Shown here in pieces: positions 28,705 through 37,552 of a stretch of DNA of 64,000 nucleotides. The notes under the pieces are model-generated. The model was not told the DNA's origin, made no database searches, and was given only the letters and a program-made list of their open reading frames with translations. Position numbers and translations under genes: made by a program. The first letter of the stretch is position 1. Each line of letters starts with the position of its first letter. The stretch is from Permianibacter fluminis (lineage in GTDB: Bacteria; Pseudomonadota; Gammaproteobacteria; Enterobacterales; Permianibacteraceae), in assembly GCF_013179735.1 (NCBI RefSeq), contig NZ_JABMEG010000001.1:558001-622000 (forward strand), given 5' to 3'.

Positions 28705-28735
28705 CGGCAGGGACCTCAAGAATGATTCGCTAATG

Positions 28736-28774
28736 ATAATGCTTATTATCTAGGTAGGCTTGTCCCGGATCAAA
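28736..28774 (-). promoter_or_regulatory. Sigma70 promoter with overlapping Fur-like box
   Basis: On the minus strand TTGATC (28774-28769) and GATAAT (28751-28746) are separated by exactly 17 bases, a near-consensus promoter. The -10 is one arm of the palindrome GATAATGCTTATTATC (28736-28751, plus-strand reading), very close to Fur sites. Iron-bound Fur would block this promoter and so repress the cupredoxin-FTR1 operon. Confidence 0.75.
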
Positions 28775-28871
28775 TTTCCCCATTTCCGAGGCATACAGCC
28801 GCAGGCCATTTCCCGCCGGCCACCCGGGTCGGTTACACAGGAGGCCATCGAAGCCGCCGAGCAAACCCGGA

Positions 28872-30008
28872 ATGAACCGCACCCCCCGCTTGCCCGACGC
28901 AGTCAGCGCCTGCACCGTCGGCATCGTCGGCGCTGCCGGTGCCTATGGCCGCTGGCTGACGGCGTTTTTCACCGACGTGATGCAGTGCCCGGTGCTAGGT
29001 CAGGACCCGCAATGGCCGGACGGTCCCAGCCCGGAGCAACTGCTGGCCGAGGCCGACGTGTTGGTGTTCGCCGCCCCCATCCGGCAAACCCCGGCCATCA
29101 TCGCCGACTACGTCCAGCGGGCCGGCGCCCGCAGCCGGGCGCAACTCTGGCTCGATATCACCTCAATCAAGACGCCGGCCATGCAGGCGATGCTGACCAG
29201 CGACGCCGAGGTGGTCGGCCTGCATCCGATGTGCGCGGCGCCGAAAACACGCACGCTGCGTGGCCGCGTGCTGGTGGTCTGCGAAGGCCGCCTGCAGCGC
29301 TGGCGGCCGTGGTTCGAGGCCTTGCTGCGCGGCTTCGACGCCCAGACCGTGCAGACCACGGCAGCGGAACACGATCGCATCATGGCGCTGGTGCAGGGAC
29401 TGGTGCATGCCAGCCATCTGGCGCAGGCAAACGTGATTGGCGCCCAGCCCGATGCGCTGCAAACGCTGGCGGCGTTGCTGCCGTATCGCTCGCCTTCATT
29501 TGCGCTCGACACCGCGGTGATCGCCCGCCTGCTGACCGGCAATTCGGCGATTTACCAGGACATCCAGTTCCTGAATCCGCATGTGCCGGAGGTGCTTGAT
29601 GCGCTGGCCAGCACGCTGCAGCAAATGGCCGCGCTGGTGCGCCGTGGTGACGAAAACGCTCAGCAAGCGTGGCACCGACAATACTGGCGGCAGCCGCTGC
29701 AAACGCTGGGCGCGGACGCGCTGGAGAACGGCAATGCCTGCTTCGAGCAGCTCGCCTATTTGCTGGCCGATCTCGATGAGCCAAACGTGGTCGTGATGCA
29801 TCTGCCGCGCGATGAGCCCGGTCAGTTACGCGCTCTGCTGGCCGCATTCGCCGATGCCGAGGTCAATCTGCAGTCGCTGCATTCCTCGCGCGACTTGCAG
29901 GGCCGGGTGCATTTCCGGCTGGGTCTGGATCGCGCGGTCGGCGATGCCCGCGTGCAACACGCCGTGGCGCAGCTACAGGCGAGCGGCACCGCGATTCGCG
30001 TTTTTTGA
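28872..30008 (+). CDS. tyrA: Prephenate dehydrogenase with C-terminal ACT domain
   Basis: 378 residues. The N-terminus has VGIVGAAGAYGRW, a nucleotide-binding fingerprint, then WLDITSIKT and GLHPMCAA, the conserved prephenate dehydrogenase blocks including the catalytic His region. The last 80 residues (NVVVMHLPRDEPGQL to GTAIRVF) form an ACT domain, the usual site of tyrosine feedback. It converts prephenate to 4-hydroxyphenylpyruvate in tyrosine synthesis. There is no fused chorismate mutase domain. Confidence 0.87.
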   Translation: MNRTPRLPDAVSACTVGIVGAAGAYGRWLTAFFTDVMQCPVLGQDPQWPDGPSPEQLLAEADVLVFAAPIRQTPAIIADYVQRAGARSRAQLWLDITSIKTPAMQAMLTSDAEVVGLHPMCAAPKTRTLRGRVLVVCEGRLQRWRPWFEALLRGFDAQTVQTTAAEHDRIMALVQGLVHASHLAQANVIGAQPDALQTLAALLPYRSPSFALDTAVIARLLTGNSAIYQDIQFLNPHVPEVLDALASTLQQMAALVRRGDENAQQAWHRQYWRQPLQTLGADALENGNACFEQLAYLLADLDEPNVVVMHLPRDEPGQLRALLAAFADAEVNLQSLHSSRDLQGRVHFRLGLDRAVGDARVQHAVAQLQASGTAIRVF

Positions 30009-30300
30009 TCGCCACGCCTTTGCCAACACGCAGCGCCACCCCACTGCACCTCTTCGGCTCACGCAACTGCGATTGCCTGACGGCCCTGCGCCGATTCGGT
30101 TCGCTTTGAGCGCCGGTCATTGTCATCCGCGCGTGATGCGCAGGGTTCATGCTCGGCACCGCGTTTGCAAGTCGGCATGGCCTTGGTGTTGTGCAGTACG
30201 GGTTTTATCAACCGTGGGGATTCGGTCGTGCGTGCGGCGGATGCCGGGCGCAAGCCCCAGCTCGCGCACCACTCAGTTAATCCCTATCAGGAGTCTGTCG

Positions 30301-31575
30301 ATGGTCGCCATTCACGCGCAGCGGCGTGTGCTCAATGATGAAGTGCATGCCAGACCCAATCTGCCGGTGCAATCGCCGGCCCGCATCATCAGTTTCACCG
30401 TGTTGCATCACGGCGATATCGCCGCACAGCGCGAAGCTCTTGGTCGCCTGCTGCAGAGCTGGCACTGCCGGCCCGCACCGGACGATTGCAATCACCATGT
30501 CGCCTGCAGCGGCGCGCTGACGCTGCGCTGGGCGCTGCACACCGAGTTTGTTCGCTACACCGTGCTGCGCGCCGAGCGCGCGCTGAGCTTTGATGACACG
30601 CTCTGGCGACAATTGCCGGACGGCTGGCTGAGCAGCCTGCCCGGCGAATTGCTGGTTGCGATGCAATTGTTGGTGCTCAATGAAGACGGCGAGGCCGCCG
30701 CGACGCTGGCGCACCGACACCGCTGGTTTCAGGAAGAGGACTGGGTCGGAGCTGAACTGGCGCTCGGCAAAGCCATTGCGATTACCGATCTGCGGCTGTA
30801 CCCGGACGCGCCGTTCAGCGGTGGCGTCACCCGCATGGTGCTGCTGAACCGATCGATGAGCGCCGGCCAGACCGGCCGCATGGTGCAACGGTTGTTCGAA
30901 CTCGAAAGCTACCGGATGCTGGCCCTGCTGGCTCTGCCGATCGCCAAACATCAGATGGCCGAGATCGACAGCATCCGCAAGCAGCTGAACAAAATCACCG
31001 ATGGCTTGCTCGATGGTGGCGACGACCGCGAACTGCTGCTGCAGTTGTCGCGATTGTCCGCCGAAGCAGAAGCCCTGATTGGCGACAGCCAGTACCGTTT
31101 TTCGGCGGCGCGTGCCTATCACGCGCTGGTTGCTCGCCGCATCGACGAGTTGCGCGAACGGCGACTGGAAGGCATTCAGCCCTTTGGTGAATTTCTGCAT
31201 CGCCGGTTGATGCCGGCACTGGAAACCTGCGACACCGTCAGCCAGCGTCAGGAAAGACTGAATGCCCGACTGCAGCGCGCGACAACGCTGCTGCGTACCC
31301 GCGTTGAAGTGACACATGAAGAACAAAACCAGCAACTGCTGAGTTCAATGAACAAACGCGCCGAGTTGCAGCTGCGCCTGCAGCAGACGGTGGAAGGGCT
31401 GTCGGTGGTTGTGCTCACTTACTATCTCACCGGCCTGTTGGGTTACGCGCTCAAGGCGGTGTCGGCAGCGGGCACACACCTGCCGACTGAACTGATCAGC
31501 GGCGCGGCAGTGCCGGTGATCATGTTGACGGTGTTCGCGGTCAGCCGACACTGGCGCGCCAAGTTGTTGCACTGA
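30301..31575 (+). CDS. DUF3422 family membrane protein
   Basis: 424 residues from ATG 30301, preceded by AGGAG; the frame is open to 29812 but that part overlaps tyrA. The start (QRRVLNDEVHARPNLPVQSPARI) is typical of DUF3422. Central blocks DLRLYPDAPFSGGVTR and LFELESYRMLALLALP follow, then coiled-coil helices and two C-terminal membrane segments. Function is unknown. It resembles the layout of CorA-like proteins only loosely. A perfect long hairpin follows the stop codon. Confidence 0.87.
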   Translation: MVAIHAQRRVLNDEVHARPNLPVQSPARIISFTVLHHGDIAAQREALGRLLQSWHCRPAPDDCNHHVACSGALTLRWALHTEFVRYTVLRAERALSFDDTLWRQLPDGWLSSLPGELLVAMQLLVLNEDGEAAATLAHRHRWFQEEDWVGAELALGKAIAITDLRLYPDAPFSGGVTRMVLLNRSMSAGQTGRMVQRLFELESYRMLALLALPIAKHQMAEIDSIRKQLNKITDGLLDGGDDRELLLQLSRLSAEAEALIGDSQYRFSAARAYHALVARRIDELRERRLEGIQPFGEFLHRRLMPALETCDTVSQRQERLNARLQRATTLLRTRVEVTHEEQNQQLLSSMNKRAELQLRLQQTVEGLSVVVLTYYLTGLLGYALKAVSAAGTHLPTELISGAAVPVIMLTVFAVSRHWRAKLLH

Positions 31576-31593
31576 ACTGTCAATACGTTGTCA

Positions 31594-31643
31594 GGATCTG
31601 CACTGGTTATGGCCGTTTGGCCGGCCATAACCAGTGCAGATCC
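31594..31643. repeat. Perfect 22-bp inverted repeat
   Basis: Arms 31594-31615 and 31622-31643 are exact reverse complements around a six-base loop (TTTGGC). It starts 18 bases after the DUF3422 stop. No T-run follows, so it is not a standard terminator. The remaining 250 bases to egtB hold only a smaller hairpin near 31748-31769 (CAGTCGAG/CTCGACTG) and no gene. Confidence 0.95.
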
Positions 31644-31891
31644 GGTGTTCATGCCCAGAGTATCGTTCTACACTGCAGGCAGCTTCGCCGATTTGCGGCG
31701 AATCCTTGTCGACGTGATCTGGCGTTTATTGATGCAGATCTCGCAGTCGAGTGCCCGCTCGACTGTGGATTTGCTGTTGCTGCCGGTGCAGCGGGTGAAA
31801 TTTTTCAGCTTGCCGGCACTGTCTCCGCCCCCTTGTTGTAACGCCGTGATCACTGTGGCACTCCAAACTGTTCATCAGGAGAGTGACCGCC

Positions 31892-33178
31892 ATGTCAGTC
31901 AACAGCGCTGCCGCTGCGGCAGCCTCGATACACGCCCTGCAACGCCATTATCGCCGCATTCGCGCCGATACCCTGGCTTTGTGCGAGCCGCTGGTCGCCG
32001 AAGACTACGGTTTGCAAACGGCCGTGTTTGCCAGCCCGCCACGCTGGCATCTCGGTCACACCACGTGGTTTTTTGAAACCTTTGTCCTGGCCGAGGCGGA
32101 TCCACACTACCAATCGGTGCACCCGCAATTTCATCAGCTGTTCAATTCTTACTATCAGGGCGTCGGCCAACCGTTTCCGCGCGCCATGCGCGGTGCGCTG
32201 TCACGGCCAACCACGGCCGATGTTCGCGATTACCGGATGATTGTCGATGAGCGGGTCTTGCAATGGCTGGATGACAGCGGTCGCCATCCCGAGCGCACCG
32301 ATCCCGATTTGCTGCAGCGGTTGGCGCTGGGCTTGCAACACGAACAGCAACATCAGGAATTATTGCTCTGTGATCTGCTTTATCACTTTTCCCATAACCC
32401 ACTTTGCCCCGTTTATGACGAGCGCGCGCTGCAGCCGGCAAAACCCGTTGCGCCACTGCAATGGCTGGGTCACGACGGCGGCCTGCAGGACATAGGCCAG
32501 CAGCGCAGCGACGAGCACTTTGCTTTCGACAATGAAGCGCCGCGGCATCAGCACTACTTGCAACCGTTCCGGTTGGCAAATCGGCTGGTCAGCAATGGCG
32601 AGTATCTGCAATTTGTTCAGGATGGCGGTTATCGGCGCGCCGAGCATTGGCTCGCTGACGGCTGGGCCCATATTCAGCAACAGGGCTGGCAGCAACCGCT
32701 GTACTGGCGACAAGACGCTGCAGCCGATCACAACAGCTGGCAGGAATTCAGTTTGCACGGTTTGCAGGCACTGGATCCGAATCTACCGGTGGCGCATATC
32801 AGTTATTACGAAGCCGATGCCTACGCGCGCTGGGCCGGCAAGCGTTTACCCAGCGAAGCGGAATGGGAAGTGCTGGCCAACGCCGCCAAACTGCCGGAGC
32901 ACTGGTCGAGCAGCTGGCGCGCTCAGCATAACGACAGCCAGGGCTTTTTCGGCGCGTTGTGGCAATGGACCCGCAGCAGCTACTCGGCCTACCCCGGCTT
33001 CAAACCAGCTGCCGGTGCCGTCGGTGAATACAACGGCAAATTCATGAGTAATCAATACGTCTTGCGCGGTAGCGCCTGCATCACCCCGCCGGGCCATAGC
33101 CGGGCCAGCTACCGCAATTTTTTCTACCCTCATGATCGGTGGTCGTTCACCGGTCTTCGCTTGGCGGAGGACGCATGA
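31892..33178 (+). CDS. egtB: Ergothioneine biosynthesis iron-dependent sulfoxide synthase EgtB
   Basis: 428 residues from ATG 31892 (AGGAG upstream; GTG 31883 is too close to it). The N-terminal DinB-like domain carries the iron triad as His53 (WHLGHTTWFFE) and His150/His154 (HEQQHQE). The C-terminal half is a formylglycine-generating-enzyme-type domain (LANRLVSNGEYLQF, GKRLPSEAEWE, FMSNQYVLRGSACITPPGHSRASYRNFF). It joins hercynine with a thiol donor and O2. Its stop overlaps the egtD start by four bases (ATGA). Hercynine C-S bond formation is the family role; the thiol donor (gamma-Glu-Cys or Cys) is not decided. Confidence 0.93.
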   Translation: MSVNSAAAAAASIHALQRHYRRIRADTLALCEPLVAEDYGLQTAVFASPPRWHLGHTTWFFETFVLAEADPHYQSVHPQFHQLFNSYYQGVGQPFPRAMRGALSRPTTADVRDYRMIVDERVLQWLDDSGRHPERTDPDLLQRLALGLQHEQQHQELLLCDLLYHFSHNPLCPVYDERALQPAKPVAPLQWLGHDGGLQDIGQQRSDEHFAFDNEAPRHQHYLQPFRLANRLVSNGEYLQFVQDGGYRRAEHWLADGWAHIQQQGWQQPLYWRQDAAADHNSWQEFSLHGLQALDPNLPVAHISYYEADAYARWAGKRLPSEAEWEVLANAAKLPEHWSSSWRAQHNDSQGFFGALWQWTRSSYSAYPGFKPAAGAVGEYNGKFMSNQYVLRGSACITPPGHSRASYRNFFYPHDRWSFTGLRLAEDA

Positions 33179-34140
33179 AAACCACAACCCTGCACAAACG
33201 CGATCGACTGGATCAACTCGATCGGCACACCGACCCGCGACTGGCCGAGATTGTGGCCGGCCTGCAGGCAACGCCAAAGCGACTTTCGCCAAAATATTTC
33301 TACGACGCCGTCGGCTCGAAGCTGTTCGACCGCATTTGTCATTTACCCGAGTATTATCCGACCCGCACCGAGGTCGATATTCTGAGCCGGCAACGGCAGG
33401 CGATTGCAAAAGTGCTCGGCACCGGTATGGAGCTGATCGAATTTGGCAGTGGCAGCAGCATCAAGATTCGGCTGTTGCTGCAGACGTTGCGGCCGGAAAA
33501 TTATCTGCCGGTCGATATCTCGGCCCAGCATCTGCACGAGTCGGCACGCAAGCTGAAGGCGGATTATCCCTGGCTGAAGCTGACGCCCATCTGTCTGGAT
33601 TACAGCCAGCCATTCAGCTTGCCGGTCAGCCGTCAGCAGCGCATTGGCTTTTTTCCCGGCTCCAGCATCGGCAATTTCGAACCGGCTGATGCCGAGCAAT
33701 TTCTGCGGCAAGTCGCAACGCTGCTCGGTTCTGGCAATGGCCTGCTGATCGGCGTCGATACGCCGAAGGACGAAACGATTCTGAATGCGGCCTACAACGA
33801 TGGCGATGGCGTTACTGCGGCGTTCAACCTGAATATCCTGCAGCACATCAATGCGTTGACCGGTAGCAAGTTTGATACGGCGCGCTTTGCTCATCAGGCG
33901 TTTTATAACGCCGACGCCGGTCGCATCGAAATGCACCTGCGGTCAGTGACGGAGCAACGGGTCGCCATTGCCGGCGAGTGGATCCACTTGGCCGCTGGCG
34001 AAACCATCCACACCGAAAATTCCTACAAGTATTCCCGCTCGGCGTTTTTGGCGCTGGCCGAACGTGCTGGCTACGAGCCCGTGCAAACCTGGGCCGATGA
34101 TCGCGATTGGTTCAATGTGCATTATTTGCGGGTGCGCTAA
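33175..34140 (+). CDS. egtD: L-histidine N(alpha)-methyltransferase EgtD
   Basis: 321 residues from ATG 33175, with GGAGG upstream. Family blocks: LSPKYFYDAVGSKLFDRICHLPEYYPTRTE, ELIEFGSGSSIKIRLLL (SAM site), GFFPGSSIGNF and HTENSYKYS. It trimethylates histidine to hercynine using three SAM. It is translationally coupled to egtB. The egtC/egtE genes of the mycobacterial route are absent here, consistent with shorter bacterial EgtB-EgtD loci, where the C-S lyase lies elsewhere. Confidence 0.94.
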   Translation: MKTTTLHKRDRLDQLDRHTDPRLAEIVAGLQATPKRLSPKYFYDAVGSKLFDRICHLPEYYPTRTEVDILSRQRQAIAKVLGTGMELIEFGSGSSIKIRLLLQTLRPENYLPVDISAQHLHESARKLKADYPWLKLTPICLDYSQPFSLPVSRQQRIGFFPGSSIGNFEPADAEQFLRQVATLLGSGNGLLIGVDTPKDETILNAAYNDGDGVTAAFNLNILQHINALTGSKFDTARFAHQAFYNADAGRIEMHLRSVTEQRVAIAGEWIHLAAGETIHTENSYKYSRSAFLALAERAGYEPVQTWADDRDWFNVHYLRVR

Positions 34141-34202
34141 CGACGCGCTGAGTGACCGGCATCAACAACCCGCATTCAGCTTGCTTGCTGCTGGCGCGGT
34201 AG

Positions 34203-34706
34203 TCAGGTCAGCTGACTGAGCAATTGCCAGGGCGCGGTACCACGCTGCTCGATCCAGGATATCGTCGAGAACCGGATGGTGAACGGTGTCGTCAGCGCGG
34301 TGGCGGTCGCCAGGCTGTTGCCCGGCGCTTTGGGATTGCGTGGATGAGCCAGCGTGATGTGCGGTGACTGCAGGCGAATGGCTTCGGTGCCAAGCAAGTA
34401 CTGGCGCAGCGTATGAAAATCCCGCTCATCGCCGATGCTGGGCAAGCGGATGCCGTGCTCATAAAACACTTCGGCTGGGCCGAACTGTAATTGCAGCGCC
34501 CTGATCGGACAGCGGGCTATGCGCGCGCGCAGTTCCGACTCTGTGCAGGCACCGAGCTCGTCTTCGCGGCACAGCGTCACGTGCGCGGCAATGAGCCGAC
34601 TCTGCACCGGGTCCAGCACCCGACGCAGCGCCTCCAGCTCCACTGCCACGACATCGGGCACAAACAAGGTCAATTGCCGACGCACAATCGGCGCAGTCAG
34701 GTTCAT
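34203..34706 (-). CDS. 2'-5' RNA ligase/LigT-like phosphoesterase
   Basis: 167 residues. It has two HxT motifs (HVTL near residue 42 and HITL near residue 117) spaced as in the 2H phosphoesterase superfamily (LigT/ThpR). The protein is soluble. It would hydrolyse or form 2',3'-cyclic phosphate or 2'-5' linkages in RNA; the natural substrate is not known. Convergent with egtD. Confidence 0.83.
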   Translation of the reverse strand: MNLTAPIVRRQLTLFVPDVVAVELEALRRVLDPVQSRLIAAHVTLCREDELGACTESELRARIARCPIRALQLQFGPAEVFYEHGIRLPSIGDERDFHTLRQYLLGTEAIRLQSPHITLAHPRNPKAPGNSLATATALTTPFTIRFSTISWIEQRGTAPWQLLSQLT

Positions 34707-34755
34707 ACTGCGATCTCTGTTGCGAGCTTTGCTGCGTGCTGCCTGTCAGCACTTT

Positions 34756-35175
34756 TCATTGCGGTTCTTCGGCAACCAGGTAAGCGGCAAACTGCGCGCG
34801 CACAAACGCGCCCACTTCAACATCGTTTTGCCACTTGCGTAGCTCGGCCCCCAGGTGCCACGGCGCATGCTGAATACCAAAATACTGATTGAGTAAGTGG
34901 TATTGCGTGGCTGCAGGCTGTTTGCTCAAAGCTACCAAAAACGCTTGGGGGCAGTTTAGAAATGTATCTTCATTAACGCCGGACAGCCATTCTTGCGGAT
35001 CAACTCCGGTAATCAGTCCAGAACTGGACAACTGAAACAGTTTATCTAACGCATCCGGCGATGCACAGTTAGCCGATTTGTCCGAAACTTTGCTGATGGC
35101 CTCATATTGAGGATCAGATGTTGGCTCGTCTGCAACCGCGCCGGCGAAAAGGAAAAACAATAGGTAAGTGCTCAT
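34756..35175 (-). CDS. Small secreted hypothetical protein
   Basis: 139 residues. A short signal peptide (YLLFFLFAGAVAD) precedes a helical mature domain with two Cys (NCASP, LNCPQ) that could pair. It is preceded by a GAGG-like ribosome site. Codon use is slightly more AT-rich than neighbours. Not recognised. It lies 43 bases downstream of another small secreted protein gene on the same strand, so they may be cotranscribed. Confidence 0.6.
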   Translation of the reverse strand: MSTYLLFFLFAGAVADEPTSDPQYEAISKVSDKSANCASPDALDKLFQLSSSGLITGVDPQEWLSGVNEDTFLNCPQAFLVALSKQPAATQYHLLNQYFGIQHAPWHLGAELRKWQNDVEVGAFVRAQFAAYLVAEEPQ

Positions 35176-35218
35176 AACGCCTCTTTGGTTGGTTTATGTC
35201 ACCTAACCTGTATTGAAA

Positions 35219-35626
35219 TTATTGTTGTGACTTCGACAGTTGCGGCGGGTCCAACTGTTTAACCGACGATTTCGGATTCAGCCAGACCAGGCGTATCGGC
35301 GTGCCCGGGTCCGCCGGGAAGGGACACTGGCTATCGCCCTGACCGACAATACCGCCGGTCGGATGACAAAGCAGCTTGCCCTGTTCGTCGTAGAGCGGAT
35401 TGTATTGATCACAGCAAGGCGAGATCACCAGATACGCTGGCTTGCCGTGATGCTGCAACTGCCAGATCGCAAACGCCCCGGCATGTTCCGGCAGCGCTTC
35501 GTCCGCGGTTATTTTCTGTTGTAACCAGGCCGGGGTTTCACTGCGTGAAACGGGCTCCTGACTATGGGCAAGCACCGGAAGCAACGCTGCACTGCCGGCT
35601 ATCAGTATCTTGAGAATGGTTTGCAT
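35219..35626 (-). CDS. Small periplasmic hypothetical protein (Cys-rich core)
   Basis: 135 residues. A signal peptide (ILIAGSAALLPVLAHSQ) leads to a domain with LVISPCCDQYNPLYDEQGKLL and a later CHP and CPFP. The vicinal Cys pair and Asp/Asn pattern recall DUF6970-like small secreted proteins, a tentative match. GGGAG precedes the ATG. It stands first of a probable two-gene unit with the 34756-35175 gene. Confidence 0.6.
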   Translation of the reverse strand: MQTILKILIAGSAALLPVLAHSQEPVSRSETPAWLQQKITADEALPEHAGAFAIWQLQHHGKPAYLVISPCCDQYNPLYDEQGKLLCHPTGGIVGQGDSQCPFPADPGTPIRLVWLNPKSSVKQLDPPQLSKSQQ

Positions 35627-35854
35627 GACGGCGCTCCCTGTGCCTGCAGAACTTGCGGACCTGCATCTCAGACCGGCGATTCGGGCCTGCGTTCAAGATT
35701 GCAGTCCGCATCATAGCGGATCACGCCTTTGTCACGGCTTTATCTCGTCCGGCACGAGCGTGGGCAGACACGGTTCGGCCGTTTGTTCAAACGACGACGG
35801 ACCCGCCTGCAGCGGATCCGTCGTACGGGACACATTTTGCTCGACAAGCGATGC

Positions 35855-37369
35855 TCAGTTCGCCGCCAGCGATTCGCGGGCCAGCGGGTTGCCGTGCAGG
35901 ATGACGGTTTCGATTTGCGCCCAGGCGTCAGCCGTTTGCAACGGGTTGCTGGCCAGCAGCAGCAGGTTGGCGATCTTGCCCTGCTCGACCGTGCCGTAGT
36001 CGCCGTCGAGACCGAACTGGCGGGCGTTGTTGAGCGTACCGGCGCGGAAGGCGGCGTCAAGCGGAATGCCAGCGTTGATCAGCGCGCGCAGTTCCTGATA
36101 GCTGTTGTAGCCCGGCTGGTTGGCGTAAACCGGTGCCGACGGCGTGTCGCTGGCCAGCAGCAGCGGCTGGCCGATGCTATGCAGGTAGCGGGTAACGCGC
36201 GCACCTTGCTGGTAAATTTTTTCATAGACTGCGGCCAGCTCGGCATCACTGCCGTCACCGAAATCTGCGCGCAATTCCTGCTGGAAGAATTTGCCATCTG
36301 CGCTGCGATAAAAATCCAGCACCGCTGGCGGGGTGATTTTGCTCAGTACCGGATCACTGAGCGTGGCCGGCACAAACAGATCGCGCAGTCCAGCGACCAC
36401 ACGCAGCGTCGGTTGAAAGCCAATATGCTTTTGTTGCACTTGCTGCATCAGCGCAGCAATCTCACTCGGCAAACCGTCGGCGCTGCTGAGTTTGCCCCAG
36501 CTCCAGAGGCCGTGTGCCAACACATCCACGTCGGCCGTAACAGCGATCTGCTGCATGTCATAGGCATTGGCATGGGCGACGACCAGCAGACCGGCTTGAT
36601 GGGCCGCAGCGCGCACCCGCGCCATCGTTTTCGGTTTCAACAGCGGCATGTGATGCGCTTCACCAAAACCATCCTCGATGAAGATCTTGATGCAGCGGGC
36701 ACCGCTGGCAGCAATGCGCGCCACCACCGCTTCCGGCGTGTGCTGGGCCGGGTCGACGCCGGCCGGAATCGGATCCGGGTTTTCCGGCTCGTAAATGAAT
36801 TCCGGAAGGATGCTGTGTACTTCGTTGCCCGCGACAATGCGTGGATAGCCGTTCAGCACCGAAGCGGCGCCGCACCGGAATAGATCCGGTTTTTGCGGCT
36901 GGGCCTTGAAAGCCGCGATGCCGTCTTCAAAGCCGGCCGGATCGAGCAACTGGGTCACGCCGAAGTAGAGATAGCTGCGCGGTTGCTGGCGCTGATAATC
37001 ACTCACCAAACGGTCGAGCCCCGGCGACTGCACGCCAAACGGCAGCCCAGCCGGAATGCTGACGTGGACGTGGCTGTCCATCAGGCCGGGGGTCAGAAAC
37101 TTGCCGGCACCGTTCAGGCGGCGGGTGCCGGCTGGCGCGGTAATGGCGTGGTCGGCGATGGCACTGATGCGACCGTTTTCGATGCGGACCCAGCGGCCGG
37201 GCTGCGGCGCGGCCAGCTCGGGCGAGACAATGGTGACGTTTTCGATCAGCAGATTGGCGCCGGCGGCGCTTTCGGCCGCGTGGCTGCTGTTGCTGGCGAA
37301 CACCGCCGCGGCGAGCGCGCCGGCGGCATGAAGGGCCAGCAACGTGCGGCGAAAAGTGGTTTTGTTCAT
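35855..37369 (-). CDS. Secreted amidohydrolase-superfamily protein
   Basis: 504 residues with a signal peptide (LLALHAAGALAAAVFASNSSHAAE). Amidohydrolase marks: FLTPGLMDSHVHVS (HxH metal ligands), KIFIEDGF with a Lys in the carboxylated-lysine region, VVAHANAY, and the late ASDTPSAP Asp. It would be a periplasmic metal-dependent hydrolase. Substrate is unknown; relatives act on dipeptides, imidazolone-type rings or lactams. Divergent from the CadC-like regulator. Confidence 0.8.
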   Translation of the reverse strand: MNKTTFRRTLLALHAAGALAAAVFASNSSHAAESAAGANLLIENVTIVSPELAAPQPGRWVRIENGRISAIADHAITAPAGTRRLNGAGKFLTPGLMDSHVHVSIPAGLPFGVQSPGLDRLVSDYQRQQPRSYLYFGVTQLLDPAGFEDGIAAFKAQPQKPDLFRCGAASVLNGYPRIVAGNEVHSILPEFIYEPENPDPIPAGVDPAQHTPEAVVARIAASGARCIKIFIEDGFGEAHHMPLLKPKTMARVRAAAHQAGLLVVAHANAYDMQQIAVTADVDVLAHGLWSWGKLSSADGLPSEIAALMQQVQQKHIGFQPTLRVVAGLRDLFVPATLSDPVLSKITPPAVLDFYRSADGKFFQQELRADFGDGSDAELAAVYEKIYQQGARVTRYLHSIGQPLLLASDTPSAPVYANQPGYNSYQELRALINAGIPLDAAFRAGTLNNARQFGLDGDYGTVEQGKIANLLLLASNPLQTADAWAQIETVILHGNPLARESLAAN

Positions 37370-37486
37370 GGCGGGTACTCAAGTGGAAACCGGGAGTCGC
37401 AGTGTCGTCGGCGCGCCATGTGGAATGCCTGAAGACGCCGAAAGGCTTTCCTGAAGATTTTCTGAAGGCTGTAGAATCAAGCGCTT

Positions 37487-37520
37487 AGGCAGGCCCGATG
37501 ACCGGGCCGACTGCCTTTTT
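37487..37520 (+). terminator. Terminator-like hairpin in the leader of the CadC-like gene
   Basis: AGGCAG-GCCCG (37487-37497) can pair with CGGGC-CGA-CTGCCT around ATGAC, with a three-base bulge, followed by TTTTT at 37516-37520. No plus-strand gene lies upstream, and the regulator begins 33 bases later. It may therefore act as an attenuator rather than a gene end. Pairing is imperfect. Confidence 0.45.
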
Positions 37521-37552
37521 CAGGGACAACACCGCTTGATGGACCACCGCCC

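Noticed and set aside
27487-28725. Plus-strand open frame of 412 codons
   Set aside because: Antisense to the FTR1 and cupredoxin genes, rich in Gln/Arg/His as expected for shadow frames.
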